Of a stretch of 64,000 bases of DNA, positions 25,617 through 34,233 are shown one piece after another. The notes under the pieces were generated by a model. The model did not search any database. It saw only the letters and a program-made list of their open reading frames with translations, and had not been told where the DNA came from. The stretch spans positions 62,001 through 126,000 of the forward strand of contig QVIN01000012.1 of assembly GCA_003416985.1 (NCBI GenBank). Direction: 5' to 3'. Source of the DNA: Duganella sp. BJB480 (GTDB lineage Bacteria > Pseudomonadota > Gammaproteobacteria > Burkholderiales > Burkholderiaceae_D). Position 1 is the first letter of the stretch. Each line of letters begins with the position of its first letter. The translations under genes and the position numbers were made by a program.

Positions 25617-27218
25617 GTGCTATCTACAGCAAACATCACCATGCAATTCGGCGCCAAGCCGCTGTTCGAAAATATTTCCGTCAAATTCGGCGATGGCAAC
25701 CGTTATGGCCTGATCGGCGCCAATGGTTGCGGCAAGTCCACCTTCATGAAAATCCTGGGCGGCGATCTGGAACCGTCGGGCGGCAACGTGATGCTGGATA
25801 CGAACGAGCGCCTGGGCAAGCTGCGCCAGGACCAGTTCGCGTACGAGGAAATGCGCGTGCTGGACGTGGTGATGATGGGCCACACCGAGATGTGGGCCGC
25901 GATGCAGGAACGCGACGCGATCTACGCCAATCCCGAAGCCACCGACGACGACTACATGAAGGCCGCCGAACTGGAAGGCAAAGTCTCCGAATACGACGGC
26001 TACACCGCCGAGTCGCGCGCCGGTGAGCTGCTGCTGGGCGCCGGCGTCAGCATCGACCTGCACCAGGGGCCGATGAGCAATGTGTCGCCGGGCTGGAAGC
26101 TGCGCGTGCTGCTGGCGCAGGCGCTGTTCTCGAATCCGGACATCCTGCTGCTCGACGAACCGACCAACAACCTGGACATCAACACCATCCGCTGGCTGGA
26201 GGACGTGCTCAACGAGCGCAACTCCACCATGATCATCATTTCCCACGATCGCCACTTCCTGAACCAGGTCTGCACCCACGTGGCCGACATGGACTACGGC
26301 ACGCTGAAGATCTATCCGGGCAACTACGACGAGTACATGTTCGCGTCGACCCAGGCCCGCAACCAGCAGCTGGCCAACAACGCCAAGGCCAAGGAAAAGG
26401 TCGCCGAGCTGCAGGACTTCGTGCGCCGCTTTGCCGCCAACAAGTCCAAGGCCCGCCAGGCGACCTCGCGCGCCAAGCAGATCGAGAAGATCAAGGTCGA
26501 CGACATCAAACCGTCGTCGCGCGCCTATCCGTTCGTGCGCTTCGACGGCGAGAAGAAGCTGCACCGCCTGGCCGTCGAGGTGGATAGCATCTCCAAGAAA
26601 TACGACCGCCAGCTGTTCAACAACTTCAGCATCATGGTCGAAGCGGGCGAGCGCATCGCCATCATCGGCGCCAACGGCGCGGGCAAGACCACTCTGCTGC
26701 GCTGCATCGGCGGCGACGACATCGCCGGCCTGCACGCCGACCACGGCATGGTCAAGTGGGCCGAGAACGCCAACGTCGGCTACATGCCGCAGGATCCGAC
26801 CGAGGAGTTCGCGGCCGGCGAGACGCTGACCGACTGGATGGGCCACTGGACCAAGGAAGGCGACGACGACCAGGCCGTGCGCTCCATCCTGGGCCGCCTG
26901 CTGTTCGGCGGCGACGAGGTGAAGAAGTCGGTCAAGGTGCTGTCCGGCGGCGAGAAGGGCCGCATGATGTACGGCAAGCTGATGCTGGGCCGCCACAACG
27001 TGCTGCTGCTCGATGAACCGACCAACCACATGGACATGGAATCGATCGAGTCGCTCAACATCGCGCTGGAAAAATACGCCGGCACGCTGATCTTCGTTTC
27101 CCACGACCGCGAATTCGTGTCGTCGCTGGCGAACCGCATCATCGAGATCAAGGAAAACGAAGTGGTCGATTTCCGCGGCAACTACGAAGACTACCTGAGC
27201 AGCCAGGGCATCGACTAA
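25617..27218 (+). CDS. ybiT: ABC-F family ATPase, YbiT type
   Basis: A 533-residue soluble protein with two ABC ATPase domains and a linker of about 80 residues, but no membrane part. Walker A motifs are GANGCGKST and GANGAGKTT, each followed by a signature and LLLDEPTN Walker B. The sequence tracks E. coli YbiT closely, including ITMQFG at the start and SSQGID at the end. ABC-F proteins act at the ribosomal E site to resolve stalled translation. The start is GTG 25617 by alignment with YbiT. A terminator follows 19 bp after the stop, so it is monocistronic. Confidence 0.95.
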   Translation: MLSTANITMQFGAKPLFENISVKFGDGNRYGLIGANGCGKSTFMKILGGDLEPSGGNVMLDTNERLGKLRQDQFAYEEMRVLDVVMMGHTEMWAAMQERDAIYANPEATDDDYMKAAELEGKVSEYDGYTAESRAGELLLGAGVSIDLHQGPMSNVSPGWKLRVLLAQALFSNPDILLLDEPTNNLDINTIRWLEDVLNERNSTMIIISHDRHFLNQVCTHVADMDYGTLKIYPGNYDEYMFASTQARNQQLANNAKAKEKVAELQDFVRRFAANKSKARQATSRAKQIEKIKVDDIKPSSRAYPFVRFDGEKKLHRLAVEVDSISKKYDRQLFNNFSIMVEAGERIAIIGANGAGKTTLLRCIGGDDIAGLHADHGMVKWAENANVGYMPQDPTEEFAAGETLTDWMGHWTKEGDDDQAVRSILGRLLFGGDEVKKSVKVLSGGEKGRMMYGKLMLGRHNVLLLDEPTNHMDMESIESLNIALEKYAGTLIFVSHDREFVSSLANRIIEIKENEVVDFRGNYEDYLSSQGID

Positions 27219-27237
27219 GCGTCGGTCCGAGTCCGAT

Positions 27238-27266
27238 AAAGAATCCCGCCGCAAGCGGGATTCTTT
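27238..27266 (+). terminator. Rho-independent terminator after ybiT
   Basis: A perfect 12-bp stem (AAAGAATCCCGC / GCGGGATTCTTT) with a 5-nt loop. The stem itself ends in A/T pairs, so it can act in both directions. It separates ybiT from nadA. Confidence 0.85.
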
Positions 27267-27313
27267 GCAATGTGCGATAGTTATTGCCTCACGTTTTACG
27301 TTCACTGAACACC

Positions 27314-28453
27314 ATGCAAACCATAGAGATCAAATCCGTCGAGTACGAGCATCCCCAAGACGGAGCCAGCTGCACCGCCCACGCGTGGGCGCGCACGCCA
27401 GCCACGCCATCCCCCGAGCAACGCACCGCCCTCAAGGAGCGCATCAAGCGCCTGCTGAAGGAAAAGGAGGCGGTGCTCGTTTCCCACTACTACGTCGACG
27501 CCGACCTGCAAGACCTGGCCGAGGAAACCGGCGGCTGCGTCTCCGATTCGCTGGAGATGGCGCGCTTCGGGCGCGACCATCCGGCCAAGACGCTGGTGGT
27601 GGCCGGTGTGCGCTTCATGGGCGAGACCGCCAAGATCCTCAGCCCGGAAAAGCGCATCCTGATGCCGGACCTGGACGCGACCTGCTCGCTGGACCTGGGT
27701 TGCCCGGCCGATGAGTTCACCGCCTTCTGCGACGCCCATCCCGACCGCACGGTGGTGGTGTATGCCAACACCAGCGCCGCCGTCAAGGCGCGCGCGGACT
27801 GGATGGTGACCTCGTCGATCGGCCTGGACATCGTCAAGCACCTGCACGAGCAGGGCAAGAAGATCCTGTGGGCGCCGGACAAGCATCTGGGCTCCTACAT
27901 CCAGAAGCAGACCGGCGCCGACATGCTGCTGTGGCAGGGCTCCTGCCTGGTGCATGACGAGTTCAAGGGCATCGAGCTCGATCTGCTGAAGGCCGAGTAT
28001 CCGAACGCCAAGGTGCTGGTGCATCCCGAATCGCCGGCCAACGTGGTGGCGCTGGCGGACGTGGTCGGCTCGACCACGCAGATCATCAACGCCGCCGTGG
28101 AGTCGGACGCCGATACCTTCATCGTCGCCACCGACAACGGCATCCTGCACAAGATGCGCGCCGCCGCGCCGGGCAAGCGTTTCATCGAAGCGCCGACCGC
28201 CGGCAACAGCGCCAGCTGCAAGAGCTGCGCGCATTGCCCGTGGATGGCGATGAACGGCCTGCAGAACCTGGCCGACGTGCTGGAGAACATGGACGGCGCC
28301 AACGAGATCCATGTCGATCCGGCGATCGGCAAGCAGGCGGTGACGTCCATCAACCGCATGCTGGATTTCGCGGCCGCCAAGAAGGCCAAGGTCCAGCCCG
28401 GCGCTGACCTGGCGAAAGAAGCTAAACTGTTTTCGGGAATCGGTCCGGCATGA
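27314..28453 (+). CDS. nadA: Quinolinate synthase
   Basis: A 379-residue [4Fe-4S] enzyme that condenses iminoaspartate with dihydroxyacetone phosphate to quinolinate, the second step of NAD synthesis from aspartate. Cluster cysteines are visible in ATCSLDLGC (C124), the central QGSCLVHDEF, and the C-terminal SCKSCAHCPW. HYYVDADLQDLAE near residue 58 is the substrate-binding start. It is coupled to nadC by an ATGA overlap. The preceding pathway enzyme, nadB, lies 2.3 kb away on the opposite strand. Confidence 0.96.
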   Translation: MQTIEIKSVEYEHPQDGASCTAHAWARTPATPSPEQRTALKERIKRLLKEKEAVLVSHYYVDADLQDLAEETGGCVSDSLEMARFGRDHPAKTLVVAGVRFMGETAKILSPEKRILMPDLDATCSLDLGCPADEFTAFCDAHPDRTVVVYANTSAAVKARADWMVTSSIGLDIVKHLHEQGKKILWAPDKHLGSYIQKQTGADMLLWQGSCLVHDEFKGIELDLLKAEYPNAKVLVHPESPANVVALADVVGSTTQIINAAVESDADTFIVATDNGILHKMRAAAPGKRFIEAPTAGNSASCKSCAHCPWMAMNGLQNLADVLENMDGANEIHVDPAIGKQAVTSINRMLDFAAAKKAKVQPGADLAKEAKLFSGIGPA

Positions 28454-29316
28454 GTACCTTAGTCAACACCTTTGCGCCTTTCGACGACGCGCTGAAGTCG
28501 GCCTTCGAAGGCAACCTGCTGGCGGCCCTGCTGGAGGACGTGGGCAGCGGCGACCTGACCGGCCTGCTGGTGCCCGACGGCGGCCGCGCCACCGCGCGCG
28601 TGATCGTGCGCGAGGACGCGGTGCTGTGCGGCGCGCCCTGGTTCGAGGGCATCATGAACTGCATGCAGGCCGGCATCGAGATCGACTGGCAATACGCCGA
28701 GGGCGATCTGATGAAGGCCGACAGCCTGGTCTGCACCATCCAGGGTCCGGCGCGCGCGCTGCTGACGGCGGAACGCGCTGCGCTCAATTTCCTGCAACTG
28801 CTGTCGGGCGTGGCGAGCGCGACCCGCAAGTATGTCGATGTGATCGCCGGCACCCGCGCCGCCATCCTCGACACGCGCAAGACCATGCCCGGCCTGCGCC
28901 TGGCGCAGAAGTACGCGGTGCGCGTGGGCGGCGGACAGAACCAACGCCTGGCGCTGTACGACGGCATCCTGATCAAGGAAAACCATATCGCGGCGGCCGG
29001 CGGCATCACCGCCGCGGTGCTGGCGGCCAAGCGCCTGGAAAAGGGCGTGACCATCCAGGTCGAGGTGGAAAGCATCGCGGAGCTGGAGGAGGCCCTGGCG
29101 GCCGATGCCGCTTCCATCCTGCTGGATAACTTCAGCCTCGACATGATGCGCGAGGCGGTGCGGCTGAACGCCGGCCGCGCCTTGCTGGAGGCTTCCGGCG
29201 GCATCAACTTCGATACCGTGCGCGCCATCGCGGAAACCGGCGTGGACCGCATCTCCATCGGCAGCCTGACCAAGGATGTGCGCGCCACGGACTACTCCCT
29301 GCGCATCGTCGGCTAG
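28450..29316 (+). CDS. nadC: Nicotinate-nucleotide diphosphorylase (quinolinate phosphoribosyltransferase)
   Basis: A 288-residue enzyme that converts quinolinate and PRPP to nicotinate mononucleotide with loss of CO2. Family motifs are clear: EDVGSGDLTG near residue 30, ILDTRKTMPGLR near 138, KYAVRVGGGQNQR near 155, and EASGGINFDTVRAIAETGVDRISIG near the C-terminus. Length is as expected. It overlaps nadA by four bases. AT-rich DNA with a PEP-CTERM promoter follows. Confidence 0.96.
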   Translation: MSTLVNTFAPFDDALKSAFEGNLLAALLEDVGSGDLTGLLVPDGGRATARVIVREDAVLCGAPWFEGIMNCMQAGIEIDWQYAEGDLMKADSLVCTIQGPARALLTAERAALNFLQLLSGVASATRKYVDVIAGTRAAILDTRKTMPGLRLAQKYAVRVGGGQNQRLALYDGILIKENHIAAAGGITAAVLAAKRLEKGVTIQVEVESIAELEEALAADAASILLDNFSLDMMREAVRLNAGRALLEASGGINFDTVRAIAETGVDRISIGSLTKDVRATDYSLRIVG

Positions 29317-29374
29317 GGCTGGCGCGAAAAATTCATCTAATTTAACAAGTATTATTTATTAAGAATGACTTAAA

Positions 29375-29423
29375 TATAATATAATCGCTCCTGTTATTTT
29401 TTATACCACTAACTACAGGAGCG
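29375..29423 (+). promoter_or_regulatory. Promoter and Shine-Dalgarno-sequestering hairpin of PEP-CTERM gene
   Basis: Two overlapping TATAAT boxes (29375-29380 and 29380-29385) are followed at once by a perfect 9-bp inverted repeat, CGCTCCTGT at 29386-29394 and ACAGGAGCG at 29415-29423, with a 20-nt AT-rich loop. The right arm contains the AGGAG ribosome site of the gene at 29430. The transcript would begin near or inside the left arm. A 15-bp palindrome TTAAG-AATGA-CTTAA at 29359-29373 abuts the -10 box and could be an operator. Confidence 0.55.
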
Positions 29424-29429
29424 GATTAG

Positions 29430-30209
29430 ATGAAATTGCAATTTTTGGCGGGTGTTGTGGCGTTGGGCCTGGCTGGCTTGGCGCATGCGGATGGTTTCGT
29501 CAACGGCAACTTCGAGGCCGGCACCACCGCCGGCTGGACGACCGGCGGCGGTGATCGCTCCTACACCAACAATGCCAGCATACTGCCTTCCCAATTCCTG
29601 CCAGGCGGCAGCCTGAACCAGGACAGCGGCACCCGTGGCGCCGTGATCGATGGCAGCTACGTCGATCCCAACCTGGGTGCGCTGCTGGGGACGACCGTGT
29701 ACAGCGGCAAATATGCGTATCGCGCGGAAGATACAATGTCCGGCGGCCTGGCGACGGTCATCAGCCAGAAGGTCAGCAACTACACCGAAGCGAACATCTA
29801 TTTCGCCTGGAAAGCTGTGTTGGAAAATGGCGGCCACGTGGAAGACGAATCGGCACTGATGATGCTGACTTTGACCGACGACACCACCGGTAAATTGCTG
29901 ATCAATCGCAGCTACAACGCGGGTTACACCGGCGGCGGTGTGGATAGCCGTTTCGCCGTCCAGGGCGATCTGTTCTACACGCCTGCCTGGCAGGTGGAGA
30001 AATTGACCATCGACCAATCCTTGTCCGGCCATAGTTTCACGCTGTCGTTGCTGGCGGCCGACTGCGAGCCGACCGCACATACGGGCTATGCCTACCTGGA
30101 CGGCTTCGGTTCGGTTTCTCCGCCGGTTCCCGAACCCACCACCTACGGCATGATGCTGGCCGGCCTGGGCCTGCTGGGCTACATGGCTCGCCGCAAGAAA
30201 TCGGCTTAA
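29430..30209 (+). CDS. PEP-CTERM sorting-domain protein
   Basis: A 259-residue exported protein with a signal peptide (MKLQFLAGVVALGLAGLAHA), a beta-rich middle starting with NGNFEAGTTAGWTT like the PEP-CTERM protein at 24868, and a C-terminal signal VPEPTTYGMMLAGLGLLGY followed by MARRKK. It should be processed by an XrtA-type exosortase and belong to the extracellular matrix. AGGAG lies nine bases before the ATG but inside the hairpin described above. No partner gene is on its strand. No exosortase gene is in the window. Confidence 0.92.
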   Translation: MKLQFLAGVVALGLAGLAHADGFVNGNFEAGTTAGWTTGGGDRSYTNNASILPSQFLPGGSLNQDSGTRGAVIDGSYVDPNLGALLGTTVYSGKYAYRAEDTMSGGLATVISQKVSNYTEANIYFAWKAVLENGGHVEDESALMMLTLTDDTTGKLLINRSYNAGYTGGGVDSRFAVQGDLFYTPAWQVEKLTIDQSLSGHSFTLSLLAADCEPTAHTGYAYLDGFGSVSPPVPEPTTYGMMLAGLGLLGYMARRKKSA

Positions 30210-30233
30210 GCTGGCGGGTGCCGCTGGCCGGTG

Positions 30234-30770
30234 CTAGGGGGCTATGCTCTTGCGCATTTTTGCCAGCGGCACCTTGATGTCGCCGGGCAGTGTAATGTCA
30301 AATCGTTCGACCACCGTAAAGCCGCATGCCAGGTACAGGGGCACGCCCGGCATGGTGGCGGCCAGTTCCAGCGTATGGAAACCGCCGGCCGCCGCCGCGT
30401 CGCTGCAATGGGTCAGCAACAAGCGGCCCAGGCCCTGGCGGGCCGCCGACGGATCGACGAAGAAGGCGCGGATGCGCGCCGCTTCCGTGGCCGGATCGAG
30501 CAGCGGGTCGGCGCCTTGCTTGGCGCGGTCGGCGCCGAACAGGGTGCTGCGCTTGCTCCAGCCGCCGCAGGCCACCAGTTCTCCGTGCTTTTCAATCAGA
30601 AAATAGGTCTGGTCCGCGACCAGTTGGCTATCCACGCCGAAGACATGGCGGGTGACGGCCTCGGCTTGCTCCTTGCTATAGAAGCCGTCGCTCAACTCGA
30701 TCCCCGAGCGCGCGATCAGCGCCTCCATCGCGGGGATGTCGGCTGGCCGGGCGGCGCGCACGGTGATCAT
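30234..30770 (-). CDS. GNAT family N-acetyltransferase
   Basis: A 178-residue acetyltransferase. It starts ITVRAARPADIPAMEALI, and the acetyl-CoA binding loop is in FVDPSAARQGLGRLLL (about 114-129), matching the Q/RxxGxG/A motif. The C-terminal part (GVPLYLACGFTVVERFD) is the usual GNAT strand 6 region. ATG 30770 overlaps the nadB stop codon by four bases, so it is translated with nadB. The substrate is unknown; a link to NAD synthesis is not implied by the sequence. Confidence 0.9.
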   Translation of the reverse strand: MITVRAARPADIPAMEALIARSGIELSDGFYSKEQAEAVTRHVFGVDSQLVADQTYFLIEKHGELVACGGWSKRSTLFGADRAKQGADPLLDPATEAARIRAFFVDPSAARQGLGRLLLTHCSDAAAAGGFHTLELAATMPGVPLYLACGFTVVERFDITLPGDIKVPLAKMRKSIAP

Positions 30771-32383
30771 TGTTTGCGGCGGGAAGGTGTCAGGATGCTC
30801 GGCAGGGCTTTCGGCAGCGTCTCGGGATAGTCGCGGCTGAAGTGCAGGCCACGGCTTTCGTGACGCTGCAGGGCGCTGTTGACGATCAGGTTGGCCACGT
30901 CGACCAGGTTGCGCAATTCCAGCAGGTCGTGCGTGATGCGGAAGTTCTGGTAGTACTCGTCGATCTCTTCCTTCAACAGCGCGATGCGGTGCTGGGCGCG
31001 CTCCAGGCGCTTGGTGGTGCGGACGATGCCGACGTAGTTCCACATGAAGCGGCGCAGCTCGTCCCAGTTGTGGGCGATGACCACTTCCTCGTCGGCGTCG
31101 GTGACGCGGCTTTCGTCCCAGTCCGGAAGGTAGGGCACTTCGCCGGGGGCCTTGGCGGCGATGTCGGTGGCGCAGGCGCGGCCGATCACCACGCATTCGA
31201 GCAGCGAGTTGCTGGCCAGGCGGTTGGCGCCGTGCAGGCCGGTGCAGGCGGTCTCGCCCACGGCGTACAGGCCCGGCAGGTCGGTGCGTCCCTGCAGGTC
31301 GGTGACCACGCCGCCGCAGGTGTAGTGCGCGGCCGGCACGATGGGGATAGGCTGCTTGGTGATGTCGATGCCCAGCTCCAGGCAGCGCGCGTAGATGGTC
31401 GGGAAGTGCTCGATCAGGAACTCGGCCGGCTTGTGGCTGATGTCCAGGTGCACGTAGTCGAGGCCGCGTTTCTTGATCTCGAAGTCGATGGCGCGCGCCA
31501 CCACGTCGCGCGGCGCCAGTTCGGCGCGCTCGTCGTGGGCCAGCATGAAGCGGGTGCCGGCGGCGGCGCCGGCCTCGGGCGGCAGCTTGAGCAGGCCGCC
31601 TTCGCCGCGGATGGCCTCGGTGATCAGGAAGGACTTGGCGTACGGGTGGTACAGGCAGGTCGGGTGGAACTGGATGAACTCCATGTTCGACACGCGGCAG
31701 CCGGCGCGCCAGGCCATGGCGATGCCGTCGCCGCTGGCGGTGTCGGGATTGGTGGTGTACAGGTAGACCTTGCCGGCGCCGCCGGTGGCCATCACGGTGT
31801 GCTCGGCGGCGAAGGTCAGCACCTGGCCGGTCTTCTCGTCCTGCACGTAGAGGCCGTAGCACTTGGGCTGGGCGTTGCCTTTTTTGACAGGGTGCAGCTT
31901 GTCGGAGGTGATCAGGTCGATCGCGCAATGGTGTTCGAACAGGCTGATGTTCGGGTGCGCGCGGACCTTTTCCTCCAGCGTCACCTGCACCGCGTGGCCG
32001 GTGGCGTCGGCCGCGTGGATGATGCGGCGCTGGCTATGGCCGCCTTCGCGCGTCAGGTGGAAGCCCAGCTCGGCCGTGTCGTCCTTGGTGAAGGGCACGC
32101 CTTGCTCGATCAGCCATTCGATCGCCTCGCGGCCGTGCTCGACGATGTAGCGCGTGGCGCCCTCGTCGCACAGGCCGCCGCCGGCGACCAGGGTGTCGTC
32201 GATGTGCTGGGTGTGGCTGTCGCCCGAATCGAGCACGGCGGCGATGCCGCCCTGGGCCCAGTTGCTGGCGCCGTCCTTCAGGGCACGCTTGGAAATGATC
32301 GCGACTGTGCGCGTTTCGGCCAGGTGGAGGGCGACCGACAGGCCGGCCAGTCCGCTGCCGACGATTGCAACATCAAATTTCAT
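30767..32383 (-). CDS. nadB: L-aspartate oxidase
   Basis: A 538-residue FAD enzyme that oxidises L-aspartate to iminoaspartate, the first step of de novo NAD synthesis. The FAD-binding start is MKFDVAIVGSGLAGLS. Substrate-site segments include EGGHSQRRIIHAADATGHA and the PAAHYTCGGVVTDLQGRT block, and a C-terminal helical domain is present. ATG 32383 is chosen because the Rossmann motif begins there. It feeds NadA and NadC, encoded 2.3 kb away on the opposite strand. Confidence 0.96.
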   Translation of the reverse strand: MKFDVAIVGSGLAGLSVALHLAETRTVAIISKRALKDGASNWAQGGIAAVLDSGDSHTQHIDDTLVAGGGLCDEGATRYIVEHGREAIEWLIEQGVPFTKDDTAELGFHLTREGGHSQRRIIHAADATGHAVQVTLEEKVRAHPNISLFEHHCAIDLITSDKLHPVKKGNAQPKCYGLYVQDEKTGQVLTFAAEHTVMATGGAGKVYLYTTNPDTASGDGIAMAWRAGCRVSNMEFIQFHPTCLYHPYAKSFLITEAIRGEGGLLKLPPEAGAAAGTRFMLAHDERAELAPRDVVARAIDFEIKKRGLDYVHLDISHKPAEFLIEHFPTIYARCLELGIDITKQPIPIVPAAHYTCGGVVTDLQGRTDLPGLYAVGETACTGLHGANRLASNSLLECVVIGRACATDIAAKAPGEVPYLPDWDESRVTDADEEVVIAHNWDELRRFMWNYVGIVRTTKRLERAQHRIALLKEEIDEYYQNFRITHDLLELRNLVDVANLIVNSALQRHESRGLHFSRDYPETLPKALPSILTPSRRKQ

Positions 32384-32567
32384 GATTACGTTTGAATGCG
32401 GTAAGGAACCATGACTATAGACCATTTGTCATGAACGCGTCATATCCGTCTGATTTTCCGCGATTTCGGGCCTGAACCGATCAGCCGATTGTGGCCGCTC
32501 AAGACGCAGCTGCCGGGTGTTGGCGATGATCGGAACTACACCGCCGTTTGGTGCCGGGGAGCGGATC

Positions 32568-33509
32568 GTGATCAGGATATTCCACCATTATGTGTCGAAG
32601 ATGGGCTTCATGCTGTTGCTGCTGGAGCTGTTGACGGCGGCCGTGGCCAGCGCGCCCTTGTGGCTCAAGGGCCGGCATGGCGGCGCCGACCAGCTGTACC
32701 TGCCGGCGCTGGCGTTCGCGCTGGTGATGGTGCTGAGCATGGGCACGCTGGGCATGTACCAGCACAATCAGTCGCGCGAGGACATCAAGAACACCTTGCT
32801 GCGCATTCTGCCGTCGTTCGTGCTGGGCTTTTTCCTGATGAATTTGTTGTCGAGCATGATACCCGGCCTGCCGTTCGGGCGGGTCGGCAGCGTGGTGTTC
32901 GTGCTGGGCGGGGCGGCGGTGCTGCTGGCGCGGCTGGTCGTGTTCACATCGGCCCAGTCGAGCATGATGGAGCAGCGGCTGATCGTCATCGGCGACGGCG
33001 CCACCGCGCGCGAGTGCCTGGAGTTGGGCGCCAGCAGCGTCGGCTTTCATGCGTTCAAGGTGGTGGGCTTTGTGCCGGTGTCCGGCGAGGTGTCCTGCGT
33101 GCCGGCCACGATGCTGCTGCCCGCCGACCTGTCGCTGCTGTCGCTGGCTCGGCGCTACGCGGTCGATGAGATCGTCGTGTCGGTCGGCGACCGGCGCAAT
33201 GGCGCGTTTCCCGTGCGGCAGCTGCTCGAATGCGCGCTCGGCGGCGTGCAGGTGACCGACGCCGCCACCTTCTTCGAGCGGGAGGCCTGCCAGATCCGCG
33301 TCGATTCGCTGCAGCCGAGCTACAGGAACTCCCGCTTGACCTTGAGGATTTCTATCATCTCCAGCATGCCGCGACTGGCCGCGTACACCGCGCCGGACCA
33401 CGACCAGGCGCGCGGGTCGCCCTCGTCGCCGAACTCGGCCACCTTGGACAGGTCGACCGATCCCACCAGGTCGGCGATGTCTGCCGTGTTGGGATCGTGC
33501 GGCGCATAG
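32568..33509 (+). pseudogene. Truncated XrtA-system sugar transferase (TIGR03013 type)
   Basis: The first about 251 codons (to about 33321) match the N-terminal half of the PEP-CTERM-associated sugar transferase that starts exopolysaccharide synthesis. Four TM helices lie within residues 10-128, followed by a Rossmann-like domain (RLIVIGDGATARECLELG) and DAATFFEREACQIRVDSLQPS. In the family a C-terminal bacterial sugar-transferase domain of about 200 residues follows, bearing the catalytic site. Here it is missing: the frame runs on for 63 unrelated codons antisense to prkA and stops at 33509. The start is GTG 32568 after GGGGA. The product should be catalytically dead. Confidence 0.85.
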
Positions 33510-34129
33510 GTGCCGACGCCGACACGGCCGGCCTCCGAGATGAAGATGCGCTCGACCGGCATGCGCAGGAAATCGCCGCTCAGTTCATGCTCCTGCCGTG
33601 CGCGGCAATGCGGACACAGTTCGCCCGTCACCTCGACGCCGTAGGTGTCGCGAAAACCCGAGCGCATGGTATGCGGCACCAGATGCAGCGGCGATTCGTG
33701 CACCGGGCAGCCGGCGATGCCGAACAGCGCGCCGGCGTCGGTGTAGCTGTATTCCTCGAGCCCGCGCTTGAGCCGTATCACCAGCGTGGACTTGCCGCCC
33801 GATGGCGGCCCCAGCAGCAACAGCAGGCGCCGGCCGACTTCCGATCCGGCGGCGGCCGCCTTGAAATAGTCGGCCACCCGCGCCAGCGCATCGTCGATAC
33901 CGAACAGCTCGTCGGCGAACAGCTTGCAGCGCAGCTTGCCGTTTTCATCCTGCTGGCCGCTCCAGCCGAGCATGTCCCAGATGTACTGATGCGAACTGCG
34001 CACGAACTGGCAGGGCGCCACCGGCAACACCTGCTCCATGAATTGCGCGAAGCTGCCGCTCCAATGTCCCGCCCGGTGCTGGCGGGTGAAGGCTTGCAAT
34101 TGTTCCCGATATTGTTCGCGTTGATCCAT
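33320..34129 (-). pseudogene. prkA: Truncated PrkA-type serine protein kinase (AAA part only)
   Basis: A 269-residue remnant of a protein normally about 640 residues long (E. coli YeaG). It keeps the AAA-like start, including Walker A GPPSGGKST near residue 98, a cysteine/histidine cluster (CPVHESPLH, CPHCRARQEH) and the SWSGAVYAASRGMLEMIEI segment. It stops immediately after KVKREFL, where the family continues into the rest of the AAA domain and the PKA-like kinase domain. A strong AGGAGG site precedes ATG 34129, so the 5' end is intact. The usual partners yeaH and spoVR are absent from the window. Confidence 0.85.
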
Positions 34130-34233
34130 CGTCGCATCCCCTCCTGTGCGGTCAGCCCATTGAGTATCCGCGCCAGGGCGGGCAGGCCGTATGACCTGCG
34201 TCAAAAGGGTTCGGGGATCTTTATGGTCGAAAA

